From NCBI RefSeq assembly GCF_024053505.1, contig NZ_JAMXQS010000010.1, positions 150,822 through 214,821 of the forward strand: a DNA stretch of 64,000 nucleotides. The letters are read 5' to 3'. The notes beneath the pieces were generated by a model. The model was not told where the DNA came from, did no database searches, and saw only the letters and a program-made list of their open reading frames with translations. A program made the position numbers and the translations under genes. Source of the DNA: Mesorhizobium liriopis (lineage in GTDB: Bacteria > Pseudomonadota > Alphaproteobacteria > Rhizobiales > Rhizobiaceae). Shown piece by piece: positions 39,710 to 50,828 of the stretch (its first letter is position 1; every line of letters starts with the position of its first letter).

Positions 39710-42370
39710 TCAGCCTGCGAGCGCCGCTCTGACGGCCGCAACCGCCTCCTGCGCCTTCGACCCATCCGGCCCACCGGCCTGGGCCATGTCAGGGCGACCG
39801 CCGCCGCCCTGCCCGCCAAGTGCGGCTGACGCCAGACGCACCAGATCGACGGCGCTGTAGCGATCCTTGAGATCATCGGTCACACCGACCACGACACTTC
39901 CCTTGCCGTCATCGCCCTGGCCCACGAAGACGACCACACCAGAGCCGAGCGACTGCTTGCCGGAGTCGGCCAGCGGCTTGAGGTCCTTCGGCGAAATGCC
40001 GGACACGACCTTGCCGAGGAAACCGACGCCGTTGACCTTTTCCGCCGCATCGCCGTCCGATTTCGTGCCACCGCCAAGCGCGAGTTGTCGGCGCGCCTCG
40101 CTCAATTCGCGCTCCAGCTTGCGACGTTCTTCGACCAACGCCTCGACACGCGCGGGCACATCGGCCGGGGCGACCTTGAGTGCAGAAGCGGTAGCCTTGA
40201 GGCGACGATCCTGCTCGTCGAGATAGCGCCTGGCAGCATCGCCCGTCAGCGCCTCGATGCGGCGCACGCCGGCCGAAACCGCGCTGTCGGACACGACACG
40301 GATCAGGCCGATATCGCCGGTCGCATTCACATGCGTGCCACCACAGAGCTCGATGGAATAGGCTTTGCCGGCCTTCTCGCCCTCGTTGGCGATGCCCATC
40401 GAAACGACACGCACCTCGTCGCCATACTTCTCGCCGAACAGCGCCATCGCACCTTCTGCGATGGCATCGTCGGGTGTCATCAGGCGTGTGGAGACAGGCG
40501 CATTCTGGATGACGATGGAATTTGCCAGCGCCTCGACCTGCTCCAGTTCGGAAGCGTCGATCGGCTTCTGGTGTGAAACGTCGAAGCGCAGGCGTTCCGG
40601 TGCGACAAGCGAGCCCTTCTGCGCCACATGCTTGCCCAGCACCTCGCGCAAAGCCTCATGCAGCAAGTGCGTCGCCGAATGGTTCGCTCGCAGGCGCGAA
40701 CGCCGCGCGTGATCGACCTGAAGCTCGACCGCTGCGTTCTGGCGCACGGTGCCTTCCGAGACGGTGCCATAATGCATGAAGAGGCCGTCTGCCTTCTTCT
40801 GCGTGTCGGACACGGTAATCGTGAAGCCCTCGCCCTTGATCAAACCGGTATCGCCCTGCTGGCCGCCCGACTCGGCATAAAACGGCGTCTGGTTGACGAC
40901 GATTGCGACATCCGTGCCGTGAACGACCTCCGCGACCTCCTTGCCGCCGACGACAAGCGCCTGGATCACGCCCTCGGCACCTTCTGTATCGTAGCCAAGG
41001 AATTCGGTTGCGCCGGTGCGTTCGCGGATCGGGAACCACACGGTTTCCGTCGCGGCCTCGCCCGAACCCGCCCAGTGGGCGCGAGCCTCGGCCTTCTGCC
41101 GCTCCATGGCCGTATCGAAACCTGCGAGATCGACCGAAATACCGCGCTGGCGCAAGGCATCCTGCGTGAGATCAAGTGGGAAGCCGTATGTGTCATAAAG
41201 GCGGAATGCCGTTTCGCCCGACAACTGCCCACCTTCGCTCAAACCTTCGGTCTCATCTGCAAGCAGCCCGAGGCCGCGTGACAGCGTCTTGCGAAAGCGC
41301 GTCTCTTCGAGCTTCAGCGTTTCCGCGATCAGCGGCTCCGCGCGCACCAGTTCGGGGTAGGCACGGCCCATTTCCGAGACTAGCGTCGGCAGCACGCGAT
41401 ACATCATCGGCTCACGTGCACCGAGCAACTGCAGATGGCGCATCGCGCGGCGCATGATGCGGCGAAGCACATAACCGCGGCCTTCGTTGGATGGCAGCAC
41501 GCCGTCGGCAATCAGGAATGCGGAGGAGCGCAGATGGTCGGCGATCACCCGGAAGCTTGCAGCGCTGTCACCTTCTGCCTTGGCACCCACCACCTCTTCC
41601 GTGGTGCCAATCAGGGCGCGGAACAGATCGGTGTCGAAGACGCTCGGCACGCCCTGAAGGATCGAGGCCATGCGCTCCAGACCCATGCCGGTATCGATCG
41701 ACGGACGCGGCAGCGGCACGCGCTCTCCCGGCGCCAGCTGATCGAACTGCATGAAGACAAGGTTCCAGAATTCGAGGAAACGGTCGCCATCCTCTTCCGC
41801 CGAACCGGGAGGGCCGCCCCAGATATGCTCGCCCCGATCGATGAAGATTTCCGAGCAGGGGCCACACGGGCCGGTATCGCCCATCTGCCAGAAATTGTCC
41901 GAGGTCGGGATGCGAATGATCTTGTCGTCCGAAAAGCCGGCGATCTTCTTCCACAACAGCGCCGCCTCGTCGTCTTCCGAATAAACGGTGACGAGCAGCT
42001 TGTCCTTGGGCAGGTCGAAACCCTTGGTGACAAGATTCCAGGCAAGTTCGATGGCGCCTTCCTTGAAATAGTCGCCGAATGAGAAATTGCCGAGCATCTC
42101 GAAAAAGGTCAGGTGGCGCGCGGTGTAGCCGACATTGTCGAGATCGTTGTGCTTGCCGCCGGCGCGCACCGACTTCTGTGCCGTGGTCGCGCGATTATAG
42201 GGACGCTTCTCGAGACCCGTGAAGACGTTCTTGAACTGCACCATCCCGGCATTGGTGAACATCAAGGTCGGGTCGTTACGCGGCACAAGCGGGCTCGAAG
42301 CCACGACCTCGTGTCCGTTTTTGCGGAAATAGTCGAGAAATGTCGACCTGATCTCGTTGACGCCGATCAT
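39710..42370 (-). CDS. alaS: Alanyl-tRNA synthetase
   Basis: An 886-residue class II synthetase, full length. The N-terminal catalytic core begins [20 protein letters not shown], followed by [14 protein letters not shown] near 33-46. The editing domain carries the [12 protein letters not shown] zinc motif ([14 protein letters not shown] near 564-577) and the [13 protein letters not shown] motif near 671-683. A C-terminal domain with G-rich DMAQAGG closes the protein. It lies downstream of recA on the same strand, with a terminator between. Confidence 0.96.
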   Translation of the reverse strand: MIGVNEIRSTFLDYFRKNGHEVVASSPLVPRNDPTLMFTNAGMVQFKNVFTGLEKRPYNRATTAQKSVRAGGKHNDLDNVGYTARHLTFFEMLGNFSFGDYFKEGAIELAWNLVTKGFDLPKDKLLVTVYSEDDEAALLWKKIAGFSDDKIIRIPTSDNFWQMGDTGPCGPCSEIFIDRGEHIWGGPPGSAEEDGDRFLEFWNLVFMQFDQLAPGERVPLPRPSIDTGMGLERMASILQGVPSVFDTDLFRALIGTTEEVVGAKAEGDSAASFRVIADHLRSSAFLIADGVLPSNEGRGYVLRRIMRRAMRHLQLLGAREPMMYRVLPTLVSEMGRAYPELVRAEPLIAETLKLEETRFRKTLSRGLGLLADETEGLSEGGQLSGETAFRLYDTYGFPLDLTQDALRQRGISVDLAGFDTAMERQKAEARAHWAGSGEAATETVWFPIRERTGATEFLGYDTEGAEGVIQALVVGGKEVAEVVHGTDVAIVVNQTPFYAESGGQQGDTGLIKGEGFTITVSDTQKKADGLFMHYGTVSEGTVRQNAAVELQVDHARRSRLRANHSATHLLHEALREVLGKHVAQKGSLVAPERLRFDVSHQKPIDASELEQVEALANSIVIQNAPVSTRLMTPDDAIAEGAMALFGEKYGDEVRVVSMGIANEGEKAGKAYSIELCGGTHVNATGDIGLIRVVSDSAVSAGVRRIEALTGDAARRYLDEQDRRLKATASALKVAPADVPARVEALVEERRKLERELSEARRQLALGGGTKSDGDAAEKVNGVGFLGKVVSGISPKDLKPLADSGKQSLGSGVVVFVGQGDDGKGSVVVGVTDDLKDRYSAVDLVRLASAALGGQGGGGRPDMAQAGGPDGSKAQEAVAAVRAALAG

Positions 42371-42490
42371 GAAAGGATTCGCTCGTGATGCTGGGCGCGA
42401 ACAGGAATTTCCCCCGCGCCGGAATTGAGAAGGTGCGGACTTTTATCCGCACGGCCTCTGCTCTGTCCAGAAAGGCGAGCATGGGTCAAA

Positions 42491-42520
42491 AGAAAAGCCG
42501 CCGATAATCACCGGCGGCTT
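42491..42520 (-). terminator. Rho-independent terminator after recA
   Basis: A 9-bp stem AAGCCGCCG (42495-42503) and CGGCGGCTT (42512-42520). In the minus-strand direction it is followed by TTCTTTTGA. It separates recA from alaS. Confidence 0.87.
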
Positions 42521-42546
42521 CGATCTTTGGTTACGGAAAGCGACGC

Positions 42547-43626
<1,080 letters not shown>

Positions 43627-43748
43627 GATATCACCCCTGTGACATGTTTGAAGGCCGGAGGCGACCCTCGTTGGATACTTCATGTACCTCTTTTGTTCTC
43701 ATTTTGCAAGAGTGCGAAGTTATTCATTTTAAACAGGAAATCATTCCT

Positions 43749-43763
43749 GTTCGCATTTTGTTC
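43749..43763 (-). promoter_or_regulatory. LexA SOS box upstream of recA
   Basis: On the plus strand this reads GTTC, seven bases, GTTC; on the recA strand it is GAACAAAATGCGAAC. That matches the alphaproteobacterial LexA direct repeat GAAC-N7-GAAC. It lies 123 bp upstream of the recA start. A half-matching GTTC-N7-GCAA lies nearer the gene (43695-43709). The recA promoter hexamers could not be placed with confidence. Confidence 0.82.
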
Positions 43764-43859
43764 ACGCGCGCCCAAGCCGAGGTTTTCCAGAGACTTTTCT
43801 TGCCATCTGGACGATAAGTCGCTGCATCGGCTTCGCCTTTCGCTACCGCATGAATGTGT

Positions 43860-44213
43860 TCAACGCGGCTCGCGCTGAAGCCCCTTTTCAGTCAGCTCGG
43901 CAAGGTAGCCGTTCCACCGTGCCTCCCTCTCCCTGCCGAGCGTTGAAAGATAGCTCCAGGTAAAGATTCCGGTATCGTGCCCATCGTCGAAGGTGATGCG
44001 GATGGCATAATTGCCCGTTGGCTCGATGCGCGAAATCGTCACGTCGCGCTTGCCACCGACCGTCACGCGCTGCTCCGGCGAATGCCCCTGAACCTCGGCC
44101 GAAGGCGACAACACGCGAAGCATTTCTGCGGGCAGCGCAAAGCTTTCCGCCCCGAACGAGACCGTCAGGAGTTTACGATCCTTGCTCACACGGATTTCAG
44201 TCGGGGTCACCAC
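43860..44213 (-). CDS. DUF971 domain protein
   Basis: A 117-residue protein of the DUF971 family (also the N-terminal fold of gamma-butyrobetaine hydroxylase). TEIRVSKDRKLLTVSFG opens the domain and ITFDDGHDTGIFTWSYLSTLG near 73-93 is its hallmark. The cellular role is uncertain; DUF971 is also found attached to Mrp/HCF101-type iron-sulfur carriers. The start is GTG at 44213. It lies upstream of recA on the same strand, separated by the SOS-box region. Confidence 0.86.
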   Translation of the reverse strand: MVTPTEIRVSKDRKLLTVSFGAESFALPAEMLRVLSPSAEVQGHSPEQRVTVGGKRDVTISRIEPTGNYAIRITFDDGHDTGIFTWSYLSTLGREREARWNGYLAELTEKGLQREPR

Positions 44214-44334
44214 GATCGGTCCTTTCAGGCGGAGAGATCCCGCTTAAAGCAGTTCGTACGATGCGCGAAGCCTTGAAGATTCGGTCTTTCCGGCCAACAT
44301 TGAGCAGAATGTCCCGCATCGCAGTCCACCTTCC

Positions 44335-45330
44335 ATGAGCATGATCGACCCATTCGGGCGCCGGATCGAATATCTGCGCGTTTCGGTCACCGACCGCTGC
44401 GACTTCCGCTGCACCTATTGCATGGCGGAAGACATGACTTTTCTTCCCAAGCGCGACCTGCTCTCGCTCGAAGAACTCGACCGCCTATGCACCGTCTTCA
44501 TCGAAAAGGGCGTGCGCAAGCTCCGCCTGACGGGTGGCGAGCCTCTCGTGCGACGCAACATCATGGAACTCGTGCGGGGTATGTCGCGCCACCTGGAAAG
44601 CGGTGCGCTGCATGAATTGACACTGACCACCAACGGCTCCCAGCTCGCGCGTTTCGCTGGCGAACTCGCCTTGGCGGGCGTAAAACGCATCAACGTCTCG
44701 ATCGACACGCTCGACCCGGATAAGTTCAAGGCGATCACCCGTCGCGGCGACCTCTCAATCGTGATGAAGGGCCTCGATGCGGCACAGGCGGCTGGCCTTC
44801 ACGTCAAGCTCAATGCCGTTGCGCTGAAGAACTTCAACGACCGCGAAATCCCCTCGCTGATGCGTTGGGCTCATGGCCGCGGCATGGACCTGACCGTGAT
44901 CGAGACGATGCCCATGGGCGAGATCGATCAGGATCGCACTGATATGTATATGCCACTCTCCGTTCTGCGCGAGCAGCTGGACGAAGAGTTCACCTTGACT
45001 GAACTGCCATTCCGAACCGGTGGGCCGGCCCGCTATGTTTCGGTCGCGGAGACTGGTGGCCGACTGGGCTTCATCACCCCCCTTACCCATAATTTCTGTG
45101 AAGGCTGCAACCGCGTCCGCGTCACCTGCACCGGCACGCTTTATATGTGTTTGGGCCAGGACGATGCCGCCGATCTGCGAACGCCGATGCGTGCCTCGGA
45201 GGGCAACGAGCTTCTGGCGAATGCCATCGATGAGGCGATCCTACGCAAACCCAAGGGGCATGATTTCGTGATCGACCGCCTGACGCGCAAGCCTACCGTC
45301 AGCCGCCACATGAGCGTGACAGGGGGCTGA
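44335..45330 (+). CDS. moaA: GTP 3',8-cyclase MoaA
   Basis: A 331-residue radical SAM enzyme that starts molybdenum cofactor synthesis from GTP. The SAM-cluster cysteines are C22, C26 and C29 (CDFRCTYC); the second cluster is held by [19 protein letters not shown] near 258-276. The C-terminus ends in the GG pair needed for activity. It is followed 70 bases on by an EamA transporter and then mobA and mobB, forming a cofactor-related group. Confidence 0.94.
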   Translation: MSMIDPFGRRIEYLRVSVTDRCDFRCTYCMAEDMTFLPKRDLLSLEELDRLCTVFIEKGVRKLRLTGGEPLVRRNIMELVRGMSRHLESGALHELTLTTNGSQLARFAGELALAGVKRINVSIDTLDPDKFKAITRRGDLSIVMKGLDAAQAAGLHVKLNAVALKNFNDREIPSLMRWAHGRGMDLTVIETMPMGEIDQDRTDMYMPLSVLREQLDEEFTLTELPFRTGGPARYVSVAETGGRLGFITPLTHNFCEGCNRVRVTCTGTLYMCLGQDDAADLRTPMRASEGNELLANAIDEAILRKPKGHDFVIDRLTRKPTVSRHMSVTGG

Positions 45331-45400
45331 CGCTCTCCTTTGGTCTTGCTTGAAAGGGCCAAGCTGCTAGACGCCGAGGCAACAAACGGTTGCCTCCACC

Positions 45401-46321
45401 TTGCCTCTTTCCCCGAATGCCCGTGGCGCACTCTTCATGGTGCTCTCGACTGTCGGCTTCATCAGCAATGACAGCGTGACGAAATACATCTCGTCCTTCA
45501 TGAATATCGGCCAGGTGATGCTGCTGCGCGGGATCATCGCCACTGCCCTCATCGCGCTTCTGGCATTTCATCGTCGCGAGCTGACCTTCGGCCGCGAAGC
45601 GCTGCACCCGCTGATGCTCCTGCGCTCACTGGCTGAAGTCGCGTCCACGATCTGCTTTCTGACCGCCCTCACCCACCTGCCGCTCGCCAACGCCTCGGCG
45701 CTGTTTCACTTCCTGCCGCTCGCAACGACGATGGCGGCGGCACTCTTTCTCCGCGAAACTGTGGGCTGGCGGCGCTGGCTCTCGATCTTGGCTGGCCTCA
45801 TCGGGGTGCTCCTGATCGTTCAGCCGGGCGCCGACCAGTTCAATGCGTTCTCGCTGCTGGTGCTGGCCAGCGTCGGCTTTTCCACTCTCCGCGATCTGGC
45901 GACCGCACGTGCGCCCGCCACCGTCCCGCCGATCATGATGTCGGTCGTCACCTCGGCGCTCGTCACCCTTGCTGGCGGCTTTCTCGTTGTGCCGTTCGGC
46001 GGCTGGACGCCGGTCGAACCCTGGCACTTCATCTTTTTTACAATGGGGGCGATACTCGTGCTGACGGGCTATCAGGGGGTCATTCTCGCGATGCGAACCG
46101 GCGAACTCTCTTTCGTGGCGCCATTCCGCTATGTGGGCCTCGTCTACGCCTTTCTGCTCGGCTACCTCATCTTCGGCGAAGTACCGAACGCACTGATGTT
46201 CTTGGGCTCCGCCATCGTGCTCGGCTCGGGCATCTACATGCTTTATCGTGAACGCGTGCGAGGTGGGAAGCTGGCGGCGCAGGCAACCGCCTCGCCCGGC
46301 ATGGCCCCGGACGGCCTGTGA
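45401..46321 (+). CDS. EamA/DMT-family membrane transporter
   Basis: A 306-residue protein with about ten hydrophobic segments in two EamA repeats. The start LSPNARGALFMVLSTVGFISNDSVTKY is typical of this drug/metabolite transporter group. The start codon is TTG at 45401; the first ATG (45437) would cut into the first helix. Substrate unknown. The stop overlaps the mobA start by one base, so it is cotranscribed with the Mo-cofactor genes, but a direct link to cofactor synthesis is only an inference. Confidence 0.83.
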   Translation: MPLSPNARGALFMVLSTVGFISNDSVTKYISSFMNIGQVMLLRGIIATALIALLAFHRRELTFGREALHPLMLLRSLAEVASTICFLTALTHLPLANASALFHFLPLATTMAAALFLRETVGWRRWLSILAGLIGVLLIVQPGADQFNAFSLLVLASVGFSTLRDLATARAPATVPPIMMSVVTSALVTLAGGFLVVPFGGWTPVEPWHFIFFTMGAILVLTGYQGVILAMRTGELSFVAPFRYVGLVYAFLLGYLIFGEVPNALMFLGSAIVLGSGIYMLYRERVRGGKLAAQATASPGMAPDGL

Positions 46322-46896
46322 TGCGCATTGCGGGCGTGGTACTGGCGGGTGGGCGGTCGAGCCGCATGGGGTTCGACAAGGCTTTCGCAACGCTCCGAGG
46401 CGAACCGCTTCTCGCCCGCGCGGTGCGCCGTTTGCAGGTGCAAGTGGAAGCGGTAGCCGTGAATTCCAATGCCGATCACGATCGATTTCTGGCACTCGGC
46501 CTGCCGATCCTGCCCGACACGGTGCCCGACCATCCCGGACCGCTGGCCGGCATACTCGCGAGCCTGGAATGGGCTTCCTCGCGTGCGGATGCTGTCGTGA
46601 CGGTTGCAGTCGACACACCCTTTTTCCCGGACGACCTCATTGCGAAGCTCGCGGAAGACGGCGTCGATCAGGCAGCGGTTGCTGCCACTAATCGACTTCA
46701 TCCGACATTCGCACTTTGGCCGACGTATGTTCGCGAACGCCTCCCCTGCTTCCTGCGCGAAGACGAAAAGCGGCGCGTCACCGGATTCCTCGATCTGATC
46801 GGCTTTCGCACGGTGACATGGCCCGCCGTTCCAAACGATCCGTTCTTCAACATCAACACGCCGGACGATCTGAGGGCGGCGGAGGCCATGGCATGA
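46321..46896 (+). CDS. mobA: Molybdenum cofactor guanylyltransferase MobA
   Basis: A 191-residue nucleotidyltransferase that attaches GMP to molybdopterin for DMSO reductase-family enzymes. LAGGRSSRMGFDKA near residues 8-21 is the GTP-binding loop, DTVPDHPGPLAGI near 64-76 and VAVDTPFFPDDL near 94-105 follow. The ATG at 46321 starts directly at the TGA of the previous gene. The stop is overlapped by the mobB start. Confidence 0.92.
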   Translation: MRIAGVVLAGGRSSRMGFDKAFATLRGEPLLARAVRRLQVQVEAVAVNSNADHDRFLALGLPILPDTVPDHPGPLAGILASLEWASSRADAVVTVAVDTPFFPDDLIAKLAEDGVDQAAVAATNRLHPTFALWPTYVRERLPCFLREDEKRRVTGFLDLIGFRTVTWPAVPNDPFFNINTPDDLRAAEAMA

Positions 46897-47402
46897 CGCA
46901 GCGCATTTTCGGCATCACCGGCTGGAAGAATTCCGGCAAGACCACGCTGACCGAGAAGCTGGTGCGCGAACTCACCGCGCGCGGCCATACGGTTTCGACC
47001 GTCAAGCATGCGCATCACAGCTTTGACATCGACAAGCCGGACACCGACAGCTTCCGCCACCGCGCGGCCGGCGCGAGCGAGGTTGCGATCGTGGGCGGCG
47101 AACGTTGGGCCATCATGCATGAGTTGCGTGGCGCGGATGAACCGAGCCTCGAAGAGGTCATCGCTCGTCTAAGCCCCTGTGACGTCGTTCTGGTCGAAGG
47201 CTACAAGCGCGAAGGTCATGCCAAGCTCGAAGCACGCCGGCTCGATGCGCGCGACACGCAGCCGATGAGCCGCTTCGACGAGACGATCGTTGCGATTGCC
47301 GCCGATCACCGACCCGAAAACGAGACGGTGCCGGTCTTCGGCCTCGATGACGCCTCAGCCATCGCCGATTTCATCGAGCTTCATGTCGGCTTGAAAAAGT
47401 GA
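46893..47402 (+). CDS. mobB: Molybdopterin-guanine dinucleotide biosynthesis adaptor MobB
   Basis: A 169-residue P-loop GTPase. The Walker A site is GWKNSGKTTL near 10-19, TVKHAHHSFDID near 36-47 is a family hallmark, and DVVLVEGYKREGHAKLEA near 96-113 is the second conserved block. MobB assists MobA in guanylation. The ATGA overlap with mobA suggests coupling. Confidence 0.93.
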   Translation: MTQRIFGITGWKNSGKTTLTEKLVRELTARGHTVSTVKHAHHSFDIDKPDTDSFRHRAAGASEVAIVGGERWAIMHELRGADEPSLEEVIARLSPCDVVLVEGYKREGHAKLEARRLDARDTQPMSRFDETIVAIAADHRPENETVPVFGLDDASAIADFIELHVGLKK

Positions 47403-47550
47403 CGCAAAGCCCCGGGAAAGCGTGGCTTTCGGCATGCAGTGCGGTTGCAATCCTTTTGCCGGGGATGCCAGTATCACAACCAGCGGGCGCCATCGAGAAA
47501 GTCCGACGCCGGAAACAGAGGGTTCGGCGAAATCTGCAGGAAGGTCTGAA

Positions 47551-48324
47551 ATGAAGCATAGTCTCCGCGCAGCTTTCGCTGCTACGGCTCTCTCGCTGGC
47601 GCTCGGAAGCGCGAGCGCACAGGATACGATCCGCATTGCCTCCGAAGGCGCCTATCCGCCCTTCAACTCGCTCAATGCCGCCGGCGAGCTCGAAGGGTTC
47701 GATATCGATATGGCGAAAGCTCTTTGCGAAGAGATGAAGGCGCAGTGCACCCTTGTGACGCAGGACTGGGATGGCATGATCCCCGGCTTGCAGGCGGGCA
47801 AGTTCGACGCAGTCATCGCCTCGATGTCCATCACGCCTGAACGCCTCGAAAAGGTGGATTTCTCCAAGAAATACTATAACACCCCGCCCGCGATCGTTGC
47901 TCCCAAGGATACCGACATCAAGGGCGTGACGAAGGAAGATCTCGCCGGAAAGACGATCGGCGTGCAGGGCTCGACCACCCATTTCAACTATGCTGAGAAA
48001 ACCTACACCGACAGCGAAGTTAAGGCTTATCCGACCGCCGACGAATACAAGCTCGACCTTGCCAATGGCCGCCTCGACGCGGTGAGCGACGATATTGTCA
48101 CTCTTTCCCAGTGGCTCGAAACCTCTGATGGTGCATGCTGCAAGCTCGTCGGGCAGATCACGCCGGTCGTTGAGATCCACGGTCCGGGCGCCGGTGTTGC
48201 GGTGAAGAAGGGCAATACGGCTCTCGCCGATAAGTTCACGGCAGCCATTGCGGCCATCCGTGCGAACGGCAAGTACAAGAAAATCAACGACAAATACTTC
48301 AAGTTTGACGCCTATGGCGGCTGA
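47551..48324 (+). CDS. Polar amino acid ABC transporter substrate-binding protein
   Basis: A 257-residue periplasmic binding protein with a signal peptide ending SASAQ (about residue 23). IRIASEGAYPPFNSLNAAGELEGFDIDMA and SMSITPERLEKVDFS match the lysine/arginine/ornithine/histidine-binding group. AGGAAGG lies close upstream of the ATG. Two permease genes follow after a hairpin. The neighbourhood holds no ATP-binding gene. Confidence 0.88.
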   Translation: MKHSLRAAFAATALSLALGSASAQDTIRIASEGAYPPFNSLNAAGELEGFDIDMAKALCEEMKAQCTLVTQDWDGMIPGLQAGKFDAVIASMSITPERLEKVDFSKKYYNTPPAIVAPKDTDIKGVTKEDLAGKTIGVQGSTTHFNYAEKTYTDSEVKAYPTADEYKLDLANGRLDAVSDDIVTLSQWLETSDGACCKLVGQITPVVEIHGPGAGVAVKKGNTALADKFTAAIAAIRANGKYKKINDKYFKFDAYGG

Positions 48325-48352
48325 GTGGAAGCCATGTTGGTTTCAACAACCG

Positions 48353-48374
48353 ACGGCGGGCTGATGCCCGCCGT
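48353..48374 (+). terminator. Intra-operon hairpin between binding protein and permeases
   Basis: A perfect 9-bp stem, ACGGCGGGC (48353-48361) with GCCCGCCGT (48366-48374) and a TGAT loop, with TT after it. There is no long T-run. It probably protects the binding-protein mRNA end or partly stops transcription, so that the binding protein is made in excess of the permeases. Confidence 0.65.
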
Positions 48375-48403
48375 TTGGCTGCAGGACGGCACCGAACGGT
48401 CCG

Positions 48404-49114
48404 ATGGATAACTTTGCCACCCTTTTGAGTTTCGGGCCTGAGGGCTGGGGCGACGACATCGCTTGGGGCGTGCTCGTCACGGTCTCCCTTTCGCTCGCCA
48501 CGCTTCCGATCGGTCTTGCAGCCGGGTTCGCCGTCGCGCTCGCGAAGCGCTCCAAAGAGCGCCCGCTCCGCCTTGCCGGCAATATCTACACGACCATCTT
48601 TCGCGGCTTGCCTGAACTTCTGACGCTGTTCCTCGTCTATTACGGCGCTCAGATCGGAATCCAGCAGGTGGTGACGTTCTTTTCGCCGGACGCTCGGATC
48701 GAGATCAACAGCTTCCTTGCCGGCATGGTCGCGCTCGGCGTCGTACTGTCGTCCTATGCGAGCGAAGTCTTCCTGTCCGCCTTTCGCGCCATTCCGCACG
48801 GCCAGTATGAGGGCGGTTACGCGCTGGGCCTGCGTCGGTCGGCGACCATGCGGCTCGTCATTATGCCGCAACTTTTCCGCATCGCGTTGCCCGCCCTCAC
48901 CAATCTGTGGCTGAACCTCATCAAGGATACGGCCCTTGTTTCGGTCATCGGGCTCGCGGATATCCTGCGTCAGGTCGGCATCGCCGCAAGGGTGACCAAG
49001 CAGGCCTTCCTGTTCTACGGGGTCGCCTGCGCACTTTACCTTGTGCTTGCGATCCTGTCTTCGATCCTCCTGTCCGGCATCGAACGCTCCGTGGCGCGAA
49101 GGGCGCCCGCATGA
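48404..49114 (+). CDS. Polar amino acid ABC transporter permease (first)
   Basis: A 236-residue inner-membrane permease of the HisQ/ArtQ type with about five hydrophobic segments. TVSLSLATLPIGLAAGFAVALAK, FRGLPELLTLFLVYYG and the EAA-like loop EGGYALGLRRSATMRLVIMPQ near 126-146 are typical. The stop is overlapped by the start of the second permease gene. With its partner it forms the channel for a basic or polar amino acid. Confidence 0.87.
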   Translation: MDNFATLLSFGPEGWGDDIAWGVLVTVSLSLATLPIGLAAGFAVALAKRSKERPLRLAGNIYTTIFRGLPELLTLFLVYYGAQIGIQQVVTFFSPDARIEINSFLAGMVALGVVLSSYASEVFLSAFRAIPHGQYEGGYALGLRRSATMRLVIMPQLFRIALPALTNLWLNLIKDTALVSVIGLADILRQVGIAARVTKQAFLFYGVACALYLVLAILSSILLSGIERSVARRAPA

Positions 49115-49932
49115 GCGTCGCGAGCGAAACGGTCGAGCGCCCCGCCCCACCGCCGCGCGGCTGGCCGACTGCCCGCATCGTCGGAACAGCCCTGCTCGCA
49201 CTCTGGGCGGCCCTCGGTCTCGGACTCCTTGTCTATCTTGTTTCGGCCTGGAACCCCGAACTTTTCAGTCGATACGCGCCCTATTACCTGTCTGGGCTCA
49301 TCACCACAGTCGAGCTGGTCGCCGTCTCCATCGTCATCGGCGCAGTTTTGTCCATCCCCATCGCCTTCGGTCGCATGTCGTCCAAGCGGCGGTTTGCGTG
49401 GCCAGCCTACGCCTTCGTTTATTTCTTCCGCGGCACGCCGCTGCTCGCACAGACCTTTCTCATCTATTACGGCTTCGGCTCCTTCCGTCCTGAGCTTCAG
49501 GCAGCCGGACTCTGGTGGTTTTTCCGCGAGGCGTGGTACTGCGCCATCTTCGCCTTCTCTCTCAACACCGCCGCCTATCAGGCTGAAATCCTTCGCGGGG
49601 CGCTTGAAAGCGTGGGGCGCGGGCAGTGGGAGGCGGGCAAGGCGCTCGGCCTTTCGAAATGGCTGATCTTCCGCAAGATCATCCTGCCACAGGCGATGCT
49701 CGTGGCACTGCGCCCTTATGGCAACGAGATCATCCTGATGATCAAGGGCTCGGCCATCGTCGCGATCATCACGGTCTATGACCTGATGGGTGAGACGCGA
49801 CGCGCCTATTCGCGCACCTTCGATTTCCAGACCTATCTTTGGGCGGCACTGATTTATCTCGCCATCGTCGAATTCCTGCGCAACATCATCGATTTCATCG
49901 AAAGGCGCCTGACGCGCCACCTTAAGCGATAA
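49111..49932 (+). CDS. Polar amino acid ABC transporter permease (second)
   Basis: A 273-residue HisM/ArtM-type permease. After an N-terminal polar stretch of about 25 residues come the membrane segments, FRGTPLLAQTFLIYYGFGSF near 110-129, the EAA-like loop WEAGKALGLSKWLIFRKIILPQA near 172-194, and a basic C-terminus. The start ATG overlaps the stop of the first permease. The ATPase must come from another locus. Confidence 0.88.
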   Translation: MSVASETVERPAPPPRGWPTARIVGTALLALWAALGLGLLVYLVSAWNPELFSRYAPYYLSGLITTVELVAVSIVIGAVLSIPIAFGRMSSKRRFAWPAYAFVYFFRGTPLLAQTFLIYYGFGSFRPELQAAGLWWFFREAWYCAIFAFSLNTAAYQAEILRGALESVGRGQWEAGKALGLSKWLIFRKIILPQAMLVALRPYGNEIILMIKGSAIVAIITVYDLMGETRRAYSRTFDFQTYLWAALIYLAIVEFLRNIIDFIERRLTRHLKR

Positions 49933-49946
49933 CCAAGGAGGTCATG

Positions 49947-50819
49947 ATGGCGAGAACCGCATTCATCGGGCTCGGAGTCATGGGCTACCCCATGGCCGCC
50001 CATCTCAAGCACAAAGGCGGGCATGAGGTGACGGTCTATAACCGCACCACCGCCAAAGCCGAGAAATGGGCCTCTGAGCACGGAGGCGATTTTGCCGAAA
50101 CGCCAGCCAAGGCGGCGAAGGACGCCGATTTCGTTTTCGCCTGTGTCGGCAACGACGACGATCTGCGCTCGGTCACGACCGGCGAGAACGGTGCATTTTC
50201 AGGCATGAAGACGGGCGCAGTCTTCATCGACCACACGACGGCTTCGGCCGCCGTTGCGCGCGAATTGGACGAAGCGGCACGCACGGCTGGCTTCCATTTC
50301 CTCGATGCTCCAGTTTCGGGCGGTCAAGCCGGTGCGGAGAACGGTACGCTCACGGTCATGGTCGGCGGCGAGCAGGACGTCTTCGATCGCGCCAAGCCGG
50401 TGATCGACGCCTATGCCCGCATGGTCGGCCTGATGGGCCCTGCCGGAAACGGTCAGCTGACGAAGATGGTCAACCAGATTTGCATCGCCGGCCTCGTTCA
50501 GGGGCTTTCGGAGGGGGTTCACTTCGCCAAGAGCGCGGGGCTCGACGTCGAACAGGTGATCGACGTGATCGCCAAGGGCGCGGCCGGCTCGTGGCAGATG
50601 GAAAACCGCCACAAGACCATGAACCAGAGCAGGTACGATTTCGGCTTCGCAGTGGACTGGATGCGCAAGGATCTGGGCATCTGCCTCGCGGAAGCTGACA
50701 GCAACGGCGCGAAGCTGCCCGTCACGGCTCTCGTCGACCAATTCTACAAGGAAGTGCAGAGCATGGGCGGCAACCGCTGGGACACGTCCTCGCTGCTCGC
50801 CCGTCTGGAGCGGAAGTGA
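49947..50819 (+). CDS. 3-hydroxyisobutyrate dehydrogenase-family oxidoreductase
   Basis: A 290-residue beta-hydroxyacid dehydrogenase. The NAD(P) loop is FIGLGVMGYPMA near 6-17, the substrate motif DAPVSGGQAGAENGTL is near 116-131, and the catalytic lysine is in GNGQLTKMVNQ near 165-175. Possible substrates include 3-hydroxyisobutyrate, glyoxylate or succinic semialdehyde. An AAGGAGG is five bases before the second of two adjacent ATGs (49947), which I prefer to 49944. It lies just after the ABC permeases and may be cotranscribed with them. Confidence 0.88.
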   Translation: MARTAFIGLGVMGYPMAAHLKHKGGHEVTVYNRTTAKAEKWASEHGGDFAETPAKAAKDADFVFACVGNDDDLRSVTTGENGAFSGMKTGAVFIDHTTASAAVARELDEAARTAGFHFLDAPVSGGQAGAENGTLTVMVGGEQDVFDRAKPVIDAYARMVGLMGPAGNGQLTKMVNQICIAGLVQGLSEGVHFAKSAGLDVEQVIDVIAKGAAGSWQMENRHKTMNQSRYDFGFAVDWMRKDLGICLAEADSNGAKLPVTALVDQFYKEVQSMGGNRWDTSSLLARLERK

Positions 50820-50828
50820 CCCGACCCG

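Noticed and set aside
47406..47429. AAAGCC...GGCTTT inverted repeat after mobB
   Set aside because: It has a 6-bp stem, a 12-base loop and no T-tail. It could be a weak terminator but is not supported enough to list.
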